Below, piece by piece: positions 18,341 through 29,300 of a stretch of 64,000 bases of DNA. The notes under the pieces are model-generated. The model was not told the origin of the DNA and searched no databases. It saw nothing but the letters and a program-made list of their open reading frames with translations. The first letter of the stretch is position 1, and every line of letters begins with the position of its first letter. Source of the stretch: Dimorphilus gyrociliatus (Eukaryota; Annelida; Polychaeta; Dinophilidae); assembly GCA_904063045.1 (NCBI GenBank), contig CAJFCJ010000006.1:5410408-5474407 (forward strand). Reading direction: 5' to 3'. The position numbers and the translations under genes were made by a program.

Positions 18341-19678
18341 CTATGGATTTATCACGTTAAGAATACGTAATCCAAAAAATAAAGATATTATGAGCAAAGT
18401 TAGATTTGGGAATGAATTTGAAGCATTTCCAAGAAAATTAAAAGGCATCGCGGTTGGTCCTACTTGAACTGGTCCATTAGACATATTTCTAACTCTTAAG
18501 TAGGCTGATGTAACATCTTCGCAATTACGTAAAGTTGTTAGAGCTGGAGGAGTAACAACTTCCGTAAATTGTGCTGCAGCCCTCGACACAAGAATTTTAG
18601 AAGTCGTATAGCTATCCTCGAACTGTTTGATAATAGCAGTATTGTTCGCTCTTGGAACGCAAGGAATACCAGGACCCATCCAATAATAAAAATAATTTGG
18701 GGGATCAGTAACAGGCCACAAGTACATTCCATTGTAATAAGTTCCACCTGAATAGGAATTGCCAATTCTCTCTTCAGTTTTCTTTTTATTTAGAGCGGGC
18801 AATAATCCTAAAAGTAATCCCAAAAGGAGTCCAAGTAAAGCCAAACCTAACAAAATTCCTGTAATAGCAGCACACATTCTTTTGCATCCACTTCCAGCAA
18901 CACCGTATTTTCCATGGCTTGCTGCATTCTGTATTAAAGTATAAAGTAAACATAAGTTTATTCATTTCATATGTATTACACAATCATTCAAAATTTAATT
19001 AACCTTTCCAGCATATCTTGAACCTGCATTGCAACAGGTTGGTCCAGAATCGTAATTAGTTCCATTTCTGTAGTAATTTCCATCTTTAGGTGCGTTTCCT
19101 CCGAAGCAACCCGATCCTCTATTCTGAGGAGCCTCTCTAGCATAAGTATACTTATCATTTGGACCATTACTGTAGTGACGAGGAGTGTAGTTATCGTGTG
19201 GGGGTCTATTTCCGCCATGTTCGTAGACATGCTTTTCAATTGGTCTAGGACTTCTTCCATTAGGATTTCCATTATCGTAGACATGTCTCTCTACAGGTCT
19301 AGAACTTCTCCCGTTAGGACTTCCATTTTCGTAAATGTGTTTTTCAACTGGTCTTGGATTCCTGCCATTAGGACTTCCATTTTCATAAATATGTCTCTCT
19401 ACAGGTCTGTTCGGTGGATCATCTACTACGTAGCGCTTTTCTGGTGTAGATGGCCTGCTTCTTCTCTGTGGACTATAACTTCTAGACCTTGGTCGGCCAT
19501 CTTTGTAGATGTGCTCTTCAATAACCTGTGGTCTCTGAGGAGATTCATCCCTATGAACAATAGTCTTTGTAGGTGGTCGCGACTCAAGAACAACAACTTT
19601 AGGTTTTTGCTCTGGTTGAACAACCGGCCATCTTCTGTATTGATTTGGCCAGCCGTTAGCTCCTGATGAGATCGGCAT
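18341..19678 (-). CDS. Repeat-bearing single-pass membrane protein, family member 1
   Basis: Two exons (19678-19004 and 18928-18341) code for 420 residues. The N-terminal 225 residues are Pro/Arg/Asn-rich and contain four 18-residue repeats with core RPVE(K/R)H(I/V)Y(E/D)NG. A Cys/Gly-rich linker follows, then a strongly hydrophobic segment with a glycine zipper (GLALLGLLLGLLLGLL). The part after the membrane has YSGGTYYNGMYLWP, two cysteines (IPC and RNC) and two NxS/T sites. The last 20 residues are again hydrophobic and might be a GPI signal or second membrane segment. No signal peptide is seen, so a type II topology with a cytoplasmic repeat tail is likely. The first in-frame ATG is 19678. 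The neighbour on the other strand shares the plan, so the two are diverged duplicates. I do not recognise a described family. Confidence 0.7.
19204..19419 (-). repeat. 54-base coding repeat, four units
   Basis: Four tandem units of 54 bases (18 residues, core RPVE-K/R-H-I/V-Y-E-N-G-S-P-N-G-R) lie inside the first exon of the minus-strand membrane protein. The GGTCT landmark recurs every 54 bases at about 19242, 19296, 19350 and 19404. Substitutions are spread over the units, so the array is not very recent. Confidence 0.8.
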
Positions 19679-19955
19679 GATAGAATGAAATTCAAGGTTC
19701 AATTGTGGCCTGTTGGGAAATTGAACCTCAACAAAATATTTTCTCTAACCTCATAAATATTTGCCTAAAACCGTGTCGTTGTTTGGACAAATATAGATTT
19801 CAGAATGACGTCGGACTCATTTCTTAATCTCAATATTTTCAAACAACGTCAGGTTCGTTTATGTACCCATAAATCGTTTTTGAGTACATAATTTTAGAAA
19901 GTGGTTGTTGATTGAGAAAAAATTGGTCAGTCCGCAGTTCGACACAAGACCAGCG
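19679..19955. promoter_or_regulatory. Bidirectional promoter between the paired membrane genes
   Basis: Only 277 bases separate the start codons of the divergent paralogues, so they probably share one promoter region. An alternative upstream start exists for the plus-strand gene at 19805 (ATG ACG TCG ...). It can be spliced from a CAG|gttcg donor to an in-frame acceptor just before AAA AAA TTG GTC, which would shorten the shared region further. Confidence 0.5.
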
Positions 19956-21872
19956 ATGCGACATATCAAAGATCCTTTAACAGGTAGATGTGTAATCTGC
20001 GATAAAGGAGGAGTTCATCAGACTTCATCACCAGATGCAAAATGGAATCAGGTTTATAGAAAGATAATGTTTTATTATATAACTATTCTGTGAATTTCAT
20101 TCTTTTTCAGGCAAGAAAAGTAATCTATGTAAATGGAATGAGACCGAACACAGGTCAATCAAGGGCTGCATCTCCAACTGTTCGCCACATTCATGAAGCT
20201 GCTCCTCAGCCTCGTGATGTGACAATAGTTCACCATGATTCTCCAAGAAGACCCGAGGTCACTCACATTCATAGAAGTCCCTCGCCGAGGTCCAGAACAA
20301 TCATTCATCGAGCTCCGGACGAAATGAGCGATGTAAGTGCTAGGCAAGTGAAACCGAGGATAATAAAGGAAACTCACATTCACGAGAAATCGAGAGCTGC
20401 CTCTCCTCCTCCGAGGTAAATCTAAATTCATTTAATTTATTGATATACATTTTCGGGAGTATGTATTATATAGATACACTCGCACCATACGGCATAGAGA
20501 CGTCTCTCCAGAACCAGGATGCTGTGGTAAATCAAAACCAAAGAACAGAACTATTTATCATAAGAATGGACAGAATGTTGAGCACATTCATAGGAATGGA
20601 TCGTATGATTCCAAAACAACCCACATCCATGAAGTGATTATCAACAAATGCACACATTTCACTTAAATAATTTTTTCAATAACTTAAAGGGAGAAAGAGG
20701 CACATCAAAATCCTATTACAATAGGGGAGGATCACCCGATAGTAAATGCGGTAAAAGACAGTGCTGTGCCGTCTTATTGACACTGCTATTCCTCCTTCTT
20801 CTGGCTGGTTTGATACTCGGCCTCTATTTCGGTATTAAAGGTAAGAGATATGTATATGTTTCTTTTTATCAAGTCCAATGAACAGAGGGCTCTGACGGTT
20901 GTCGCTTTTTTTTTTCCAAAATTTCTCCTTTATTTGTCTGGGATTAATTCATAAAACAAACTTTAAAAGAATTATAATAATCATAAACCAAGCATTTATC
21001 CCTGATAACTTTTATGAATTAATTCGGATGAGTGGGATTATTGACTTTTATAAAATTATCTAGAAAAGGCGCATCTCACAGCCATCTGTTTTATATGGAG
21101 TACGAGGTAAAATATTAATGTAGAGTTATATCAAATATTTTACTTCATTTATTAAGAATATGAAAGTAAAATTCATTCAAGTTTGCGCTTTCGAGACTCT
21201 CTCGTCTAGATAATTTTTATAGAAATCAATTCCCAACAGCCGCAAAAGACAAAGAAGAACGTAATGATCCTGCCAACCGTTATCCAGGAGGGTATTACGT
21301 TGACGGTGTCTACGTGTACCCAGTTACCCGGAGACCCAGCCGTCCATACTTTGTTCTTGGTAAAGACCAGCCTTGCAACCCTTTTAACAATGGAACGGAT
21401 GCGACAACAGCTGTTCCTAATTGCGCTGAAACAACAACAAGGGTTGTCCTGGCCAATTTTACTTTAGAACCTTTACCGAGCTTTCGCCCGGTATATCTGA
21501 ATTCTGGCCATAACATCTCTCCTTTATCAGCCATGTTATATCTCAGTGTTGTATTATTTGTTCAATTTACAAAAATGACTTCCTTCTTTAGCTGCTTTGG
21601 ACAAAAAGGAGAGGGACAATACCGTAAGTAATCTACTGGAGAACAACAATCAGAATATGGTAATTTATGGGGCAGACCAACCATGCAATAGAGTTCCACA
21701 AAATAACGGGCTACCTCTTTGCTCCGAAATTACTACAAGAATTGGACCTCCCCCAGGAGGATTCATCCCACCTACTAATCAATCAATACCTTTCAGTCGA
21801 TCTTCTTCTCTATCTCCTTTCAGACTTCTAGTATGTCTCTTAATAACAAGTCTTGTACTACTTATGCAATAA
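19956..21872 (+). CDS. Single-pass membrane protein, family member 2, with alternative terminal exons
   Basis: The common exons are 19956-20051, 20111-20415, 20474-20633 and 20690-20840. They code a His/Pro/Arg-rich tail with repeated HIH motifs, a CCGK segment and a transmembrane helix (VLLTLLFLLLLAGLILGLYFG). Exon 20840 ends in phase 1. Two downstream acceptors both fit phase 1: 21240 (exon A, stop 21631, 367 residues in total) and 21592 (exon B, stop 21872, 330 residues). Both open with AAxDKxER, carry a DQPCN ... C(A/S)E(T/I)TTR module and end in a hydrophobic stretch resembling a GPI or second membrane signal. This means that A and B are duplicated, probably mutually exclusive last exons. 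The first ATG in frame is 19956, but an upstream exon from 19805 is possible. It is a diverged duplicate of the divergent minus-strand gene. Function is unknown. Confidence 0.7.
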
Positions 21873-22095
21873 AAATATTCAAAAAAATTGAGTTAAGAAA
21901 ATCCTTAACCAACTTAAAATATGCAAAATTATTAATATACAAGTATCATTTAATCTATAAATGAAATCCTAACTGACTGTTGTTTATTTATTTTATGATA
22001 ATTAAATGTAGACATTTCTGTTTGGTTGTGTATTTGCACAAAATCAGAAACTACTTTCAATTCGCATTTGATACAACACGTTAAGTTCTAACAGT
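21873..22095. other. Convergent 3' flank, membrane gene 2 and ATP5PB
   Basis: 222 bases between the stop of exon B and the ATP5PB stop. AATAAA overlaps the start of the region (about 21870). Nothing else is supported. Confidence 0.4.
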
Positions 22096-23080
22096 TCAAG
22101 CCTTAACAGCCAGACCTTTAAGCGTACCAATGCACTGTTTGATGCTATCTTTCTCCTGTGTTTTTATAAATATTATTAAAAAATGATTTATACAGCAAAT
22201 TAAATAAAAAATATACCTGTTGGGGGGTGATGCTTTTAACTACATTATTAACGATCCAAGAAACCATGTGGTCTTGTTCAAAGCGCCTTTGAGCGTTTTG
22301 CTTCTCTATTTGGTAGTCCAATCGCTTCTTAACTTTTTGTTGAACTTCGTGTAATCGTTGCCTATAAATTGCTTCTAATTGCAGTTGGACATTTTCCTTC
22401 TTGGCTTCGAATAACATTTTCTGTGCATCTTGCTGCCAAATTGCCTTCTCGGCTTCAGCAATAACTTCTTTTGCTTCTGTTTTTGCTTGTGCAATTGGAT
22501 CAGTCCTAAACAATTAAAAATCAAAAATAAGAATTTTACAATTAATTAACTTTATAAGGTATACCAATTTGCTTTTTCGTAATCAGTCATATATTTCTCA
22601 GCTGCTGGTTTGTACAAAGGTCCAACTTTCTTGATTAAATATGCCATAGCAAGCCAGAAAGAAAGAAATTCAACGTATCCGTGATCCATAACCCAGTACT
22701 CTTTAGAAAGGAGGAAGGTTAAGGCTCCAACACCGAAAACATAGGGTCCGGTTACACCAGTTTTCTCATAAAAGGCTTGAAACCAGCTATCGGGGATGAA
22801 TCCAAGTCGGACGGGGGGGTGACGTTCAGGTTGAACTGGGTCGGGAAAATTAACACGATCTCTTTCTGGGCTGTTGTAAAGAGCATTAGCTTTTTCCCAG
22901 TTTTCAAAATGTTTCTTCCATGGCACAGCCTTAAAAGAAACTGGTCGAACTGATTGCAAACTCCATTCGGAATTGCTAAGTAACAAACGAGTCGATCGTG
23001 CTGAAATGAATAATATTATTATTTCAAATTATAACTGAGAATAATGTTTCACCTGCTGAAGAGCTTAAACGGGAAAACAT
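22096..23080 (-). CDS. ATP5PB: Mitochondrial ATP synthase subunit b
   Basis: Four exons (23080-23053, 23000-22565, 22505-22217, 22155-22096) give 270 residues. This is the peripheral-stalk b subunit of the F1Fo ATP synthase, which holds the catalytic head still against the rotor. The N-terminus (MFSRLSSSA, arginine and serine rich) is a mitochondrial import signal. The central part contains the family block KTGVTGPYVFGVG and two short hydrophobic stretches before a long alpha-helical, charged C-terminal stalk (KTEAKEVIAEAEKAIWQQDA onward). The C-terminal exon adds only about 20 residues. Length and hydrophobicity are as expected. It is divergent from the next gene with 388 bases between the starts. 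Confidence 0.95.
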
Positions 23081-23468
23081 AATTTCTTCGGTCTCCTATC
23101 GACGACCTTTCCGAACGGAAATGTTTAAACCGGAAATACAAAACAGTATCGACTTAGCAAAATTGTACTCAGTATTTAATACTCTCTTATAGTTTGAAGT
23201 TGTACTACATATATTTTAAAATAAGCAAAATGGCGGATAAAAATGAAAAATGGAAACCATTTTAATAATCTGTAAACCTCTTCAAGTATACTACTTCTTT
23301 ATTCTAAGAGAAAGAAAACTGGTAAATATTACAGCGCAAAAAGAACATACGTTTGACGTCCAGAATTCATTCGAACGTCGAATAAGTAATTCTACTTAAG
23401 GAAAATTTTTTAAAAAAGAATAGTTATAATAAAGTTAACTTTCTCTGAAAAGTCAACCACTGTCATAA
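23081..23468. promoter_or_regulatory. Divergent promoter region, ATP5PB and coiled-coil gene
   Basis: 388 bases between two divergent start codons. An AAAATGGCGG sequence occurs at about 23227, but no motif is clear enough to name. Confidence 0.35.
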
Positions 23469-24825
23469 ATGAATAGCAGTCAGGAAGTTAACATAGCCGG
23501 TGGCACAAAAACTTTTTCAGAACTGCTGAAAGATTTGTATAAAGTTTACAAGAGTGATAAAGAAGGTAATAATTTAACTAAGAAACCTGATTTATTCTAT
23601 TTAACAATATGAATTGTTTAAAAGAAATATCAGGAATTATCAAGAATCTTCGAAAAACTTTAGAGGATTACAAAGTAAAATTACGGACGGTTCAAAAAGA
23701 TAGAGATGTATTTCGTTCGCGTTCGAAAAAAGAATCTGACAAAAATAAAATATCATCAATGGATATCAAGTCTTTGAAAAATAAAATTGAAATCTTAATG
23801 AATCAGTTATTTCATCTCTTTTATTCTAAAACATTGATTTAAACAAATTTTTTTAACAGAGTTAATCATTGCCCGAATTGCATTATTCTAAAGGATCAAA
23901 TTGAAGATATGAAAAAAACTAATGATGTATATAAGCAACTTCTGATTAGAGATAAAAGTTGTCTTTTACTCTTATTTATTTACAACTAATTTTTATTTTG
24001 TATTTTGAAGTTGATATTCCAGATGTGTTCGAAACTATTCCCGATACATGTGATATTAATAGTAACTATGAACATATAAAGAAAAATTCAAATACCAACC
24101 AAGCACTCCGTGAAGTTAATTTTCTTGATGACGAAAATGGGTATAATTATTATTGTTGTGTAATTGTAATTTGACTCTCAATTCCATAAATGTGTAGAGA
24201 TGAAAATGAAAATCAAATTCAAAGAGCCGATACATCGACTCCCTATGAAGAATTGAACAGTGATTGTCACTCTGTAGAAGAATTTCAAATAGTTTCGTCG
24301 TCAGATTCAAATAATGCAAGAAGTAAGAAAAGAAAAAGTGAATCGGAAGTTGAGCTTAAAGTTGTCCATAAAGACAAATCACCTCCAAAGCGGAAGAAGG
24401 TTATTTTAAAGGGATTAATTGATTTCTCACAGGAGTTGTTGGACGACAATTTGCCAACTAAGGGTAATAGTAAGAATTCTTCAAACTTCAGTACATCTAC
24501 AAAAGTTAATAAAGCTGGAAATTTGTCGAGGAGCTCAAGCAAAAATTTAAAACTTAATCAGAAACTAGAATGCCAAAGAATACTTTTCAAAGTGGAGAAA
24601 AATGAGGCAAAATCATATACTATTGATGAAAAATCTGATGATGTTATAAAAAGTTCACACAGTTCTGTTGATCAAGTGGTACCAACTTCTGGGACAAATG
24701 AATGGGATCTGATGAGCTCTAGCAGCTCTATTATTCCCTCTTGGACTCATCCTCACAAAAGAAAGAAAAAAATATCGGAAAAGAGAAAAATTTTTCACAA
24801 GAAATATAAAAGAAGACAAATATAA
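23469..24825 (+). CDS. Coiled-coil, nuclear-type protein resembling the CtIP N-terminus
   Basis: Five exons (23469-23565, 23625-23805, 23860-23957, 24011-24140, 24198-24825) give 377 residues in one frame. The first 125 residues form two predicted coiled-coil stretches separated by HCPNC, a two-cysteine zinc-hook-like element. The vertebrate DNA-end resection factor CtIP/RBBP8 has the same order (coil, CxxC, coil) at its N-terminus, where the element mediates dimerisation. The rest is Ser/Lys-rich and disordered with several basic stretches (RSKKRKS, PPKRKKV, HKRKKK), probable nuclear localisation signals. The conserved C-terminal Sae2 domain of CtIP is not seen. So this could be a truncated or fast-evolving relative, or an unrelated coiled-coil protein. 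The resemblance is mine by eye and weak. Confidence 0.55.
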
Positions 24826-25372
24826 GAATTTCAAATATAAGACTTCTATGATTATGAATCACTACCCAACTATCAATAAAAATAAATTTATTATCTATAA
24901 TTTTAATTACTGTTATATTAATATGTTACACAAAATATAATATATTATAATCGATTAATACACTTAATAAAGCATATGTTATATTCTATAATGGTTGTTT
25001 AATAAAATAAAACATTTGAGGTGTAAGCTTTTAATAGAATTTGTCATTTCAAAAATCTGATAATTTGAAAGGGCACTGTTGAATAAAATTCTAGGAAACA
25101 TTTTTTTCACAAAGGAATGGTGTAATAGGCGAACGCTAGGTGTTTTTAAGTGTTTAAACGTTCTCGAATTTTCGAAAGATTCCATGAGGACCGCATTTAT
25201 TTTATCGAACAATATTGTCGCGAGTTTTTTATTGTGTTAATCAATAAACGACAAAAATTTTCTAATTATTTTCTAGCAAAATAAAATAAATTTTACTATT
25301 TCTTTAAAATAATTTTCGGCCATTTTGAAATACTTTACCGGTATCATATACTCCATAAGACTCCTGTCGACT
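24826..25372. other. Intergenic region, no supported gene
   Basis: About 550 bases between two plus-strand genes. Poly(A)-like AATAAA occurs at about 24886-24892. A minus-strand frame (24979-25212) has ordinary codons but no recognisable motif or flanking exon signals. The last 100 bases are the presumed p23 promoter. Confidence 0.4.
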
Positions 25373-26206
25373 ATGAAAATGGCGTCTACAACCGGCAAGT
25401 ATGGAGAATAATACAATTTTCTACTTGACTAATTAAGTTTTTGCTAGCATATTTAAACTGTAGCTATATATTGTATAGTAGTCTTGCAAATGCACGTTAT
25501 TTTTTTTTCGAAACTTGTACAAATTAGCGTACTATTACTGTAAAGAGATACCACGCCACCTGACAATTTCAATACAAATTTTCTCTTTCAGACTTATACC
25601 CCCTATGATGTGGGCTCAAAGAAAAGATAAACTGTTCTTAACTATCAATCTCGAAGATGTTAAAAGTCCAGAAATAAAACTGGACGAAAAAAAACTATAC
25701 TTCAGGTAGGCCATAATGACTTGCGAAATTGACCAATAACCATGCATTTTTCTCACAGTGGCACCAAAGGAGCAAATTCAGCTGATCAAGTAAACTACGA
25801 ATATACTGTCGAATTTTTCGAAGATATAGATCCAGCTGAGTCAAAATATGGTGTACTACCACGCCACATTCCCATGGTTCTGATGAAGAAATCTAGTGAC
25901 GGACCTTTCTGGCCTCGTCTAACCAAGGAAAAAACGCGCATGCCACAACTGAAAACTGATTTTGATAAATGGAAAGAAGAGGATGACTCTGATGTTGACG
26001 ATAACAATGATATGAAGATAGAAGATATGATGAGCCAAATGGGTAATTTCGGTGGAGCAGCAGATATGGGTGCGGATATAGAAGGAGTTGAAGTAAGATA
26101 AATATAAATTGAATTTATGAATTAAAATTATTTGAAATTTCTCAATTCTTTACAGGCTGATGATGAGGATAGTGACGACGAGAAGTTGCCTGATTTGGAG
26201 TCATAA
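25373..26206 (+). CDS. PTGES3: Hsp90 co-chaperone p23
   Basis: Four exons (25373-25398, 25592-25705, 25759-26092, 26156-26206) give 174 residues. p23 binds the ATP-closed state of Hsp90 and slows its ATP hydrolysis, stabilising client complexes. The CS domain covers roughly residues 10-115, starting with PPMMWAQRKDKLFLTINLED and ending with the signature FWPRLTKEKTR. An acidic, unstructured tail follows (DDSDVDDNND ... DDEDSDDEKLPDLES) and ends in the expected PDLE motif. Two in-frame ATGs (25373 and 25379) lie two codons apart. Several downstream genes (HSP60, HSP10) also belong to proteostasis, but they do not form an operon. Confidence 0.95.
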
Positions 26207-26345
26207 GAAAACCTTTATTTGTTAGCAAGTTTGATACGTTGTAACGAAAGTCCGTGTATTAATAAATACTTCAGTTAAATTTAAGAGATGAAAACAAAAT
26301 GATAAAAGAAAAAAAATACTATAAATGTGTGAACACAGCATTTTG

Positions 26346-29300
26346 CTAAGATTTACTCTTTCGAATTGTCCTATCAGTTTTCGTTCGGTCGGTAACAACG
26401 CTCGTGTACTGTACAACTCCAACAGGGTTGAATAAATTATTAAGCCCTAAAGGATACCCAGGTATATTATACAAACGATTTACCCCGGAACCATTTACGG
26501 ATTCATTGCTCCTCTCTGCCATTCTCTTATCTAGGTGTTTAGGTAACTTCCACTGGGGAAGTGACAAAATTGATCGCCATTTTGGATCGACATCAAAGGC
26601 TGGATTTTGCTCCAACCACGATGTCAGCTGTCTAAGAATGGGTGCTTTTGAGCCCGTAATTCTGCGTCCAGTTTCTCTATTAATGACTGCCACATTTTCT
26701 TGACCTGTTAAAGATTCAGCGTTTGCCTTCACTGGATCAAATCTAGGCTTTCGACTTTTCTTTGAAGCTGGCTCATTAACTTGTGCAACAGAGTAGTTGG
26801 GATGTTCAATCAACCAATCCTCCAGCTCAAATTGTCTGGGAGCGTCTTCCCCTTCTAACCTTGTACCATCCTCATCATTCACGACCGAAACATGGGTGTC
26901 GGGATCAACGAACAAGCGTTGATAATCATTTGTTTCGGCGAATGTTCGCTTTCTTGCTCTTAAACTTGGACTTGAACCGTTTACTTCTGGCACATCACTG
27001 TCGCTGAGGGCTACTTCTTCAATCCTCACTGATTTATTCGCGGGTCGTTTAATTGTTAGCTTCAATGAGTCATCCTGCATGGATAAGAGTATATTATTTG
27101 AAGCGAAAAGTATAAATGCAGGCTTGGTTCTATATTAGTTCTTATTTTGATATTCTTTTCATTAATCTAAAACATTATCTGTAAACTACAACAGTTTGCA
27201 ACCTACATAGATTAAGCCAGTCTAATTTACACATATGTTAGATAAAGCTTCTGATTTAAGAAAGCGACGACAAACCTCGGCCATCTGTACACATAAATCA
27301 CTACTGTTCACCTTGCTATAGAAAGCTAGCTCATCAGCATTTGATGAGGAAGGTGAGCTGCATCTTGAATCGGAGGGATTGTATTGCATGTAAGGCCCAA
27401 CTTTTCTAGTTGTGGGCCATTCTCCTGTTGTTACGCATTCACACACATCAAGTAACCGATTAAGAATGGTTCTATCTTTCGGCCACAATTCGTTATTATT
27501 TTGCATTGGATCGAGTGCAACAGAGTCATCTTCGGAATTTTTGTTATCCTCTTTGTCATTTTCAGCTTTCATCATTCTAGCTATAGTCTCTTGTCGTTCG
27601 TTAAGTATATTCTTAATAAGTTTAAAAAATCCTAATTCTTCGTCATACACTATATTATTTTCAGTTCGTGCTAGTCCATGTTTAGCTGCACCTCTTAATA
27701 GATCCTTATCATGGGTGCCTGGTTCATACCAAGAGGGGAGTTCATTGCTACCCATGCATAATTGTAATCGTTCGTCAAGATTTGGATTCATTAAGACTTC
27801 CTCTCTAATCTTGTGTAATAATTCTACTCTCATTAGAGTGCGTGAAGCTCTTTCTTCAGATATCGGTTCAACTGAGCACTGGTTAAATATTTCAGTATCT
27901 TGTGGTTGAACTGAACGACCACATATGCATCGGCACATGGCTAAAAATGCCGTTGCGTATTCAGACATAGTGTCGTCGTATTTCTTTTCAAGCCTAGCGA
28001 GAGCTTTAAATGAATCCCATCTATAAGATCCATCTGCATTATATTCTAGACCAAATGAAGATATTACGCGGTAAAAATCAGCTTCTTCCCTTCGTGACCA
28101 TTTTTGTTTTGCGTCTAATTTCTGTTTTTCTCGCTCTTTTATTACAGCTTCTAGCCTCTCTCTCTTTTCCATCTTCTTAGCAGATTTTTGTAATTTCTCT
28201 TGCACTCTTTTATAATCTCTTTGGTAACTTGTTATTAATCGCCGTAATCTAGTGTTGAGTTCTGAAGCTGAAGGAAAAGGTAAAAATCCATTTTCATCGG
28301 CTTCCCCGGAATTTGCTTGTTCATTTATAGCCTCCGTATCTTCTCCATCGTCACCTTCCCCCTCGTCATCGTCGTCATCCTTCAATTCAGCCGCCAATGC
28401 CTTACTGTCAGGTGGCCCACATCTTTGTAAAAAGCAGAGACAAGAGTCTTGACGGATTTGATTAAACCTCTCGTAACCTATTTTTGAAAATATTTTGTTA
28501 GCAATAATATTTTTAATAATCTCTTTTAAATCCTTCCTAATTACCATGTTTAAAAACTCCTATAATTAAGGAACGATCGGCATCTTCATCCCACCAAAAC
28601 GCTGGCTTATCTCCATCAGTGCAGGGCTGGGGAATGTTGATATCATTGGAATGGAAACTTTGGAATACTTTGCTAAACTCTTCTCCAATTACTTCTTGCT
28701 TTATGTAGAATAGGAGACGAACTCGGAGGAGAACCCTAAAGAGAATATTATCATCATTACGAAAAAATCTATAAGCAACAATTAAACGGTTAAAAACGAT
28801 TTGAAAAAACTAGATATTTTCAGTTAGTTAATTTAGATCAAAACTCTCTCAACCCGTTAAAGGGAAAAAGCTCTCATGAGTAAGGAAGATCATCATATAT
28901 ATACAATAAAAAACTTAAGTGTAACGTTATTACTTACTTATTGGCATGTCGGTGTAAATGTTTTCTGTAACCCTCGTCGACTAGAACTTTTACAGGATCT
29001 TCCAACGACGAAACGTCTATCTCTTCAGCCTCTATTCTTTTCTTTCCTTTTCTTCCCCTAGGCACTGGTGCTGATAAACCAGAGTGACCCTTCTGATCAG
29101 CTCTTCCTTGTATAAGATCGGCTATAAATACTTTAATTTTATCATCCCCATGATAATGATTTAAACTATAATTCAAAATAGCAGCTGAAACTCTCTCACA
29201 ATCCTTCGAGTTCAAAGATCTTTTGAATCTGCAATGTTCCAAAACTTCTTTCCATCTTCCCCAACCGTAGATCAAAAGATATTTTTCTATCTTAAAACAT

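Noticed and set aside
24979..25212. Minus-strand 77-codon frame between two plus-strand genes
   Set aside because: No homology, no exon signals, AT-rich sequence; probably chance.
28478..28547. Reading frame extension beginning MVIRKDLKE in front of the CHD exon at 28477
   Set aside because: It reads through a 67-base intron; the true join is CATG|gtaatt to aaatag|GTTACG, restoring the conserved FKHGYERFN sequence.
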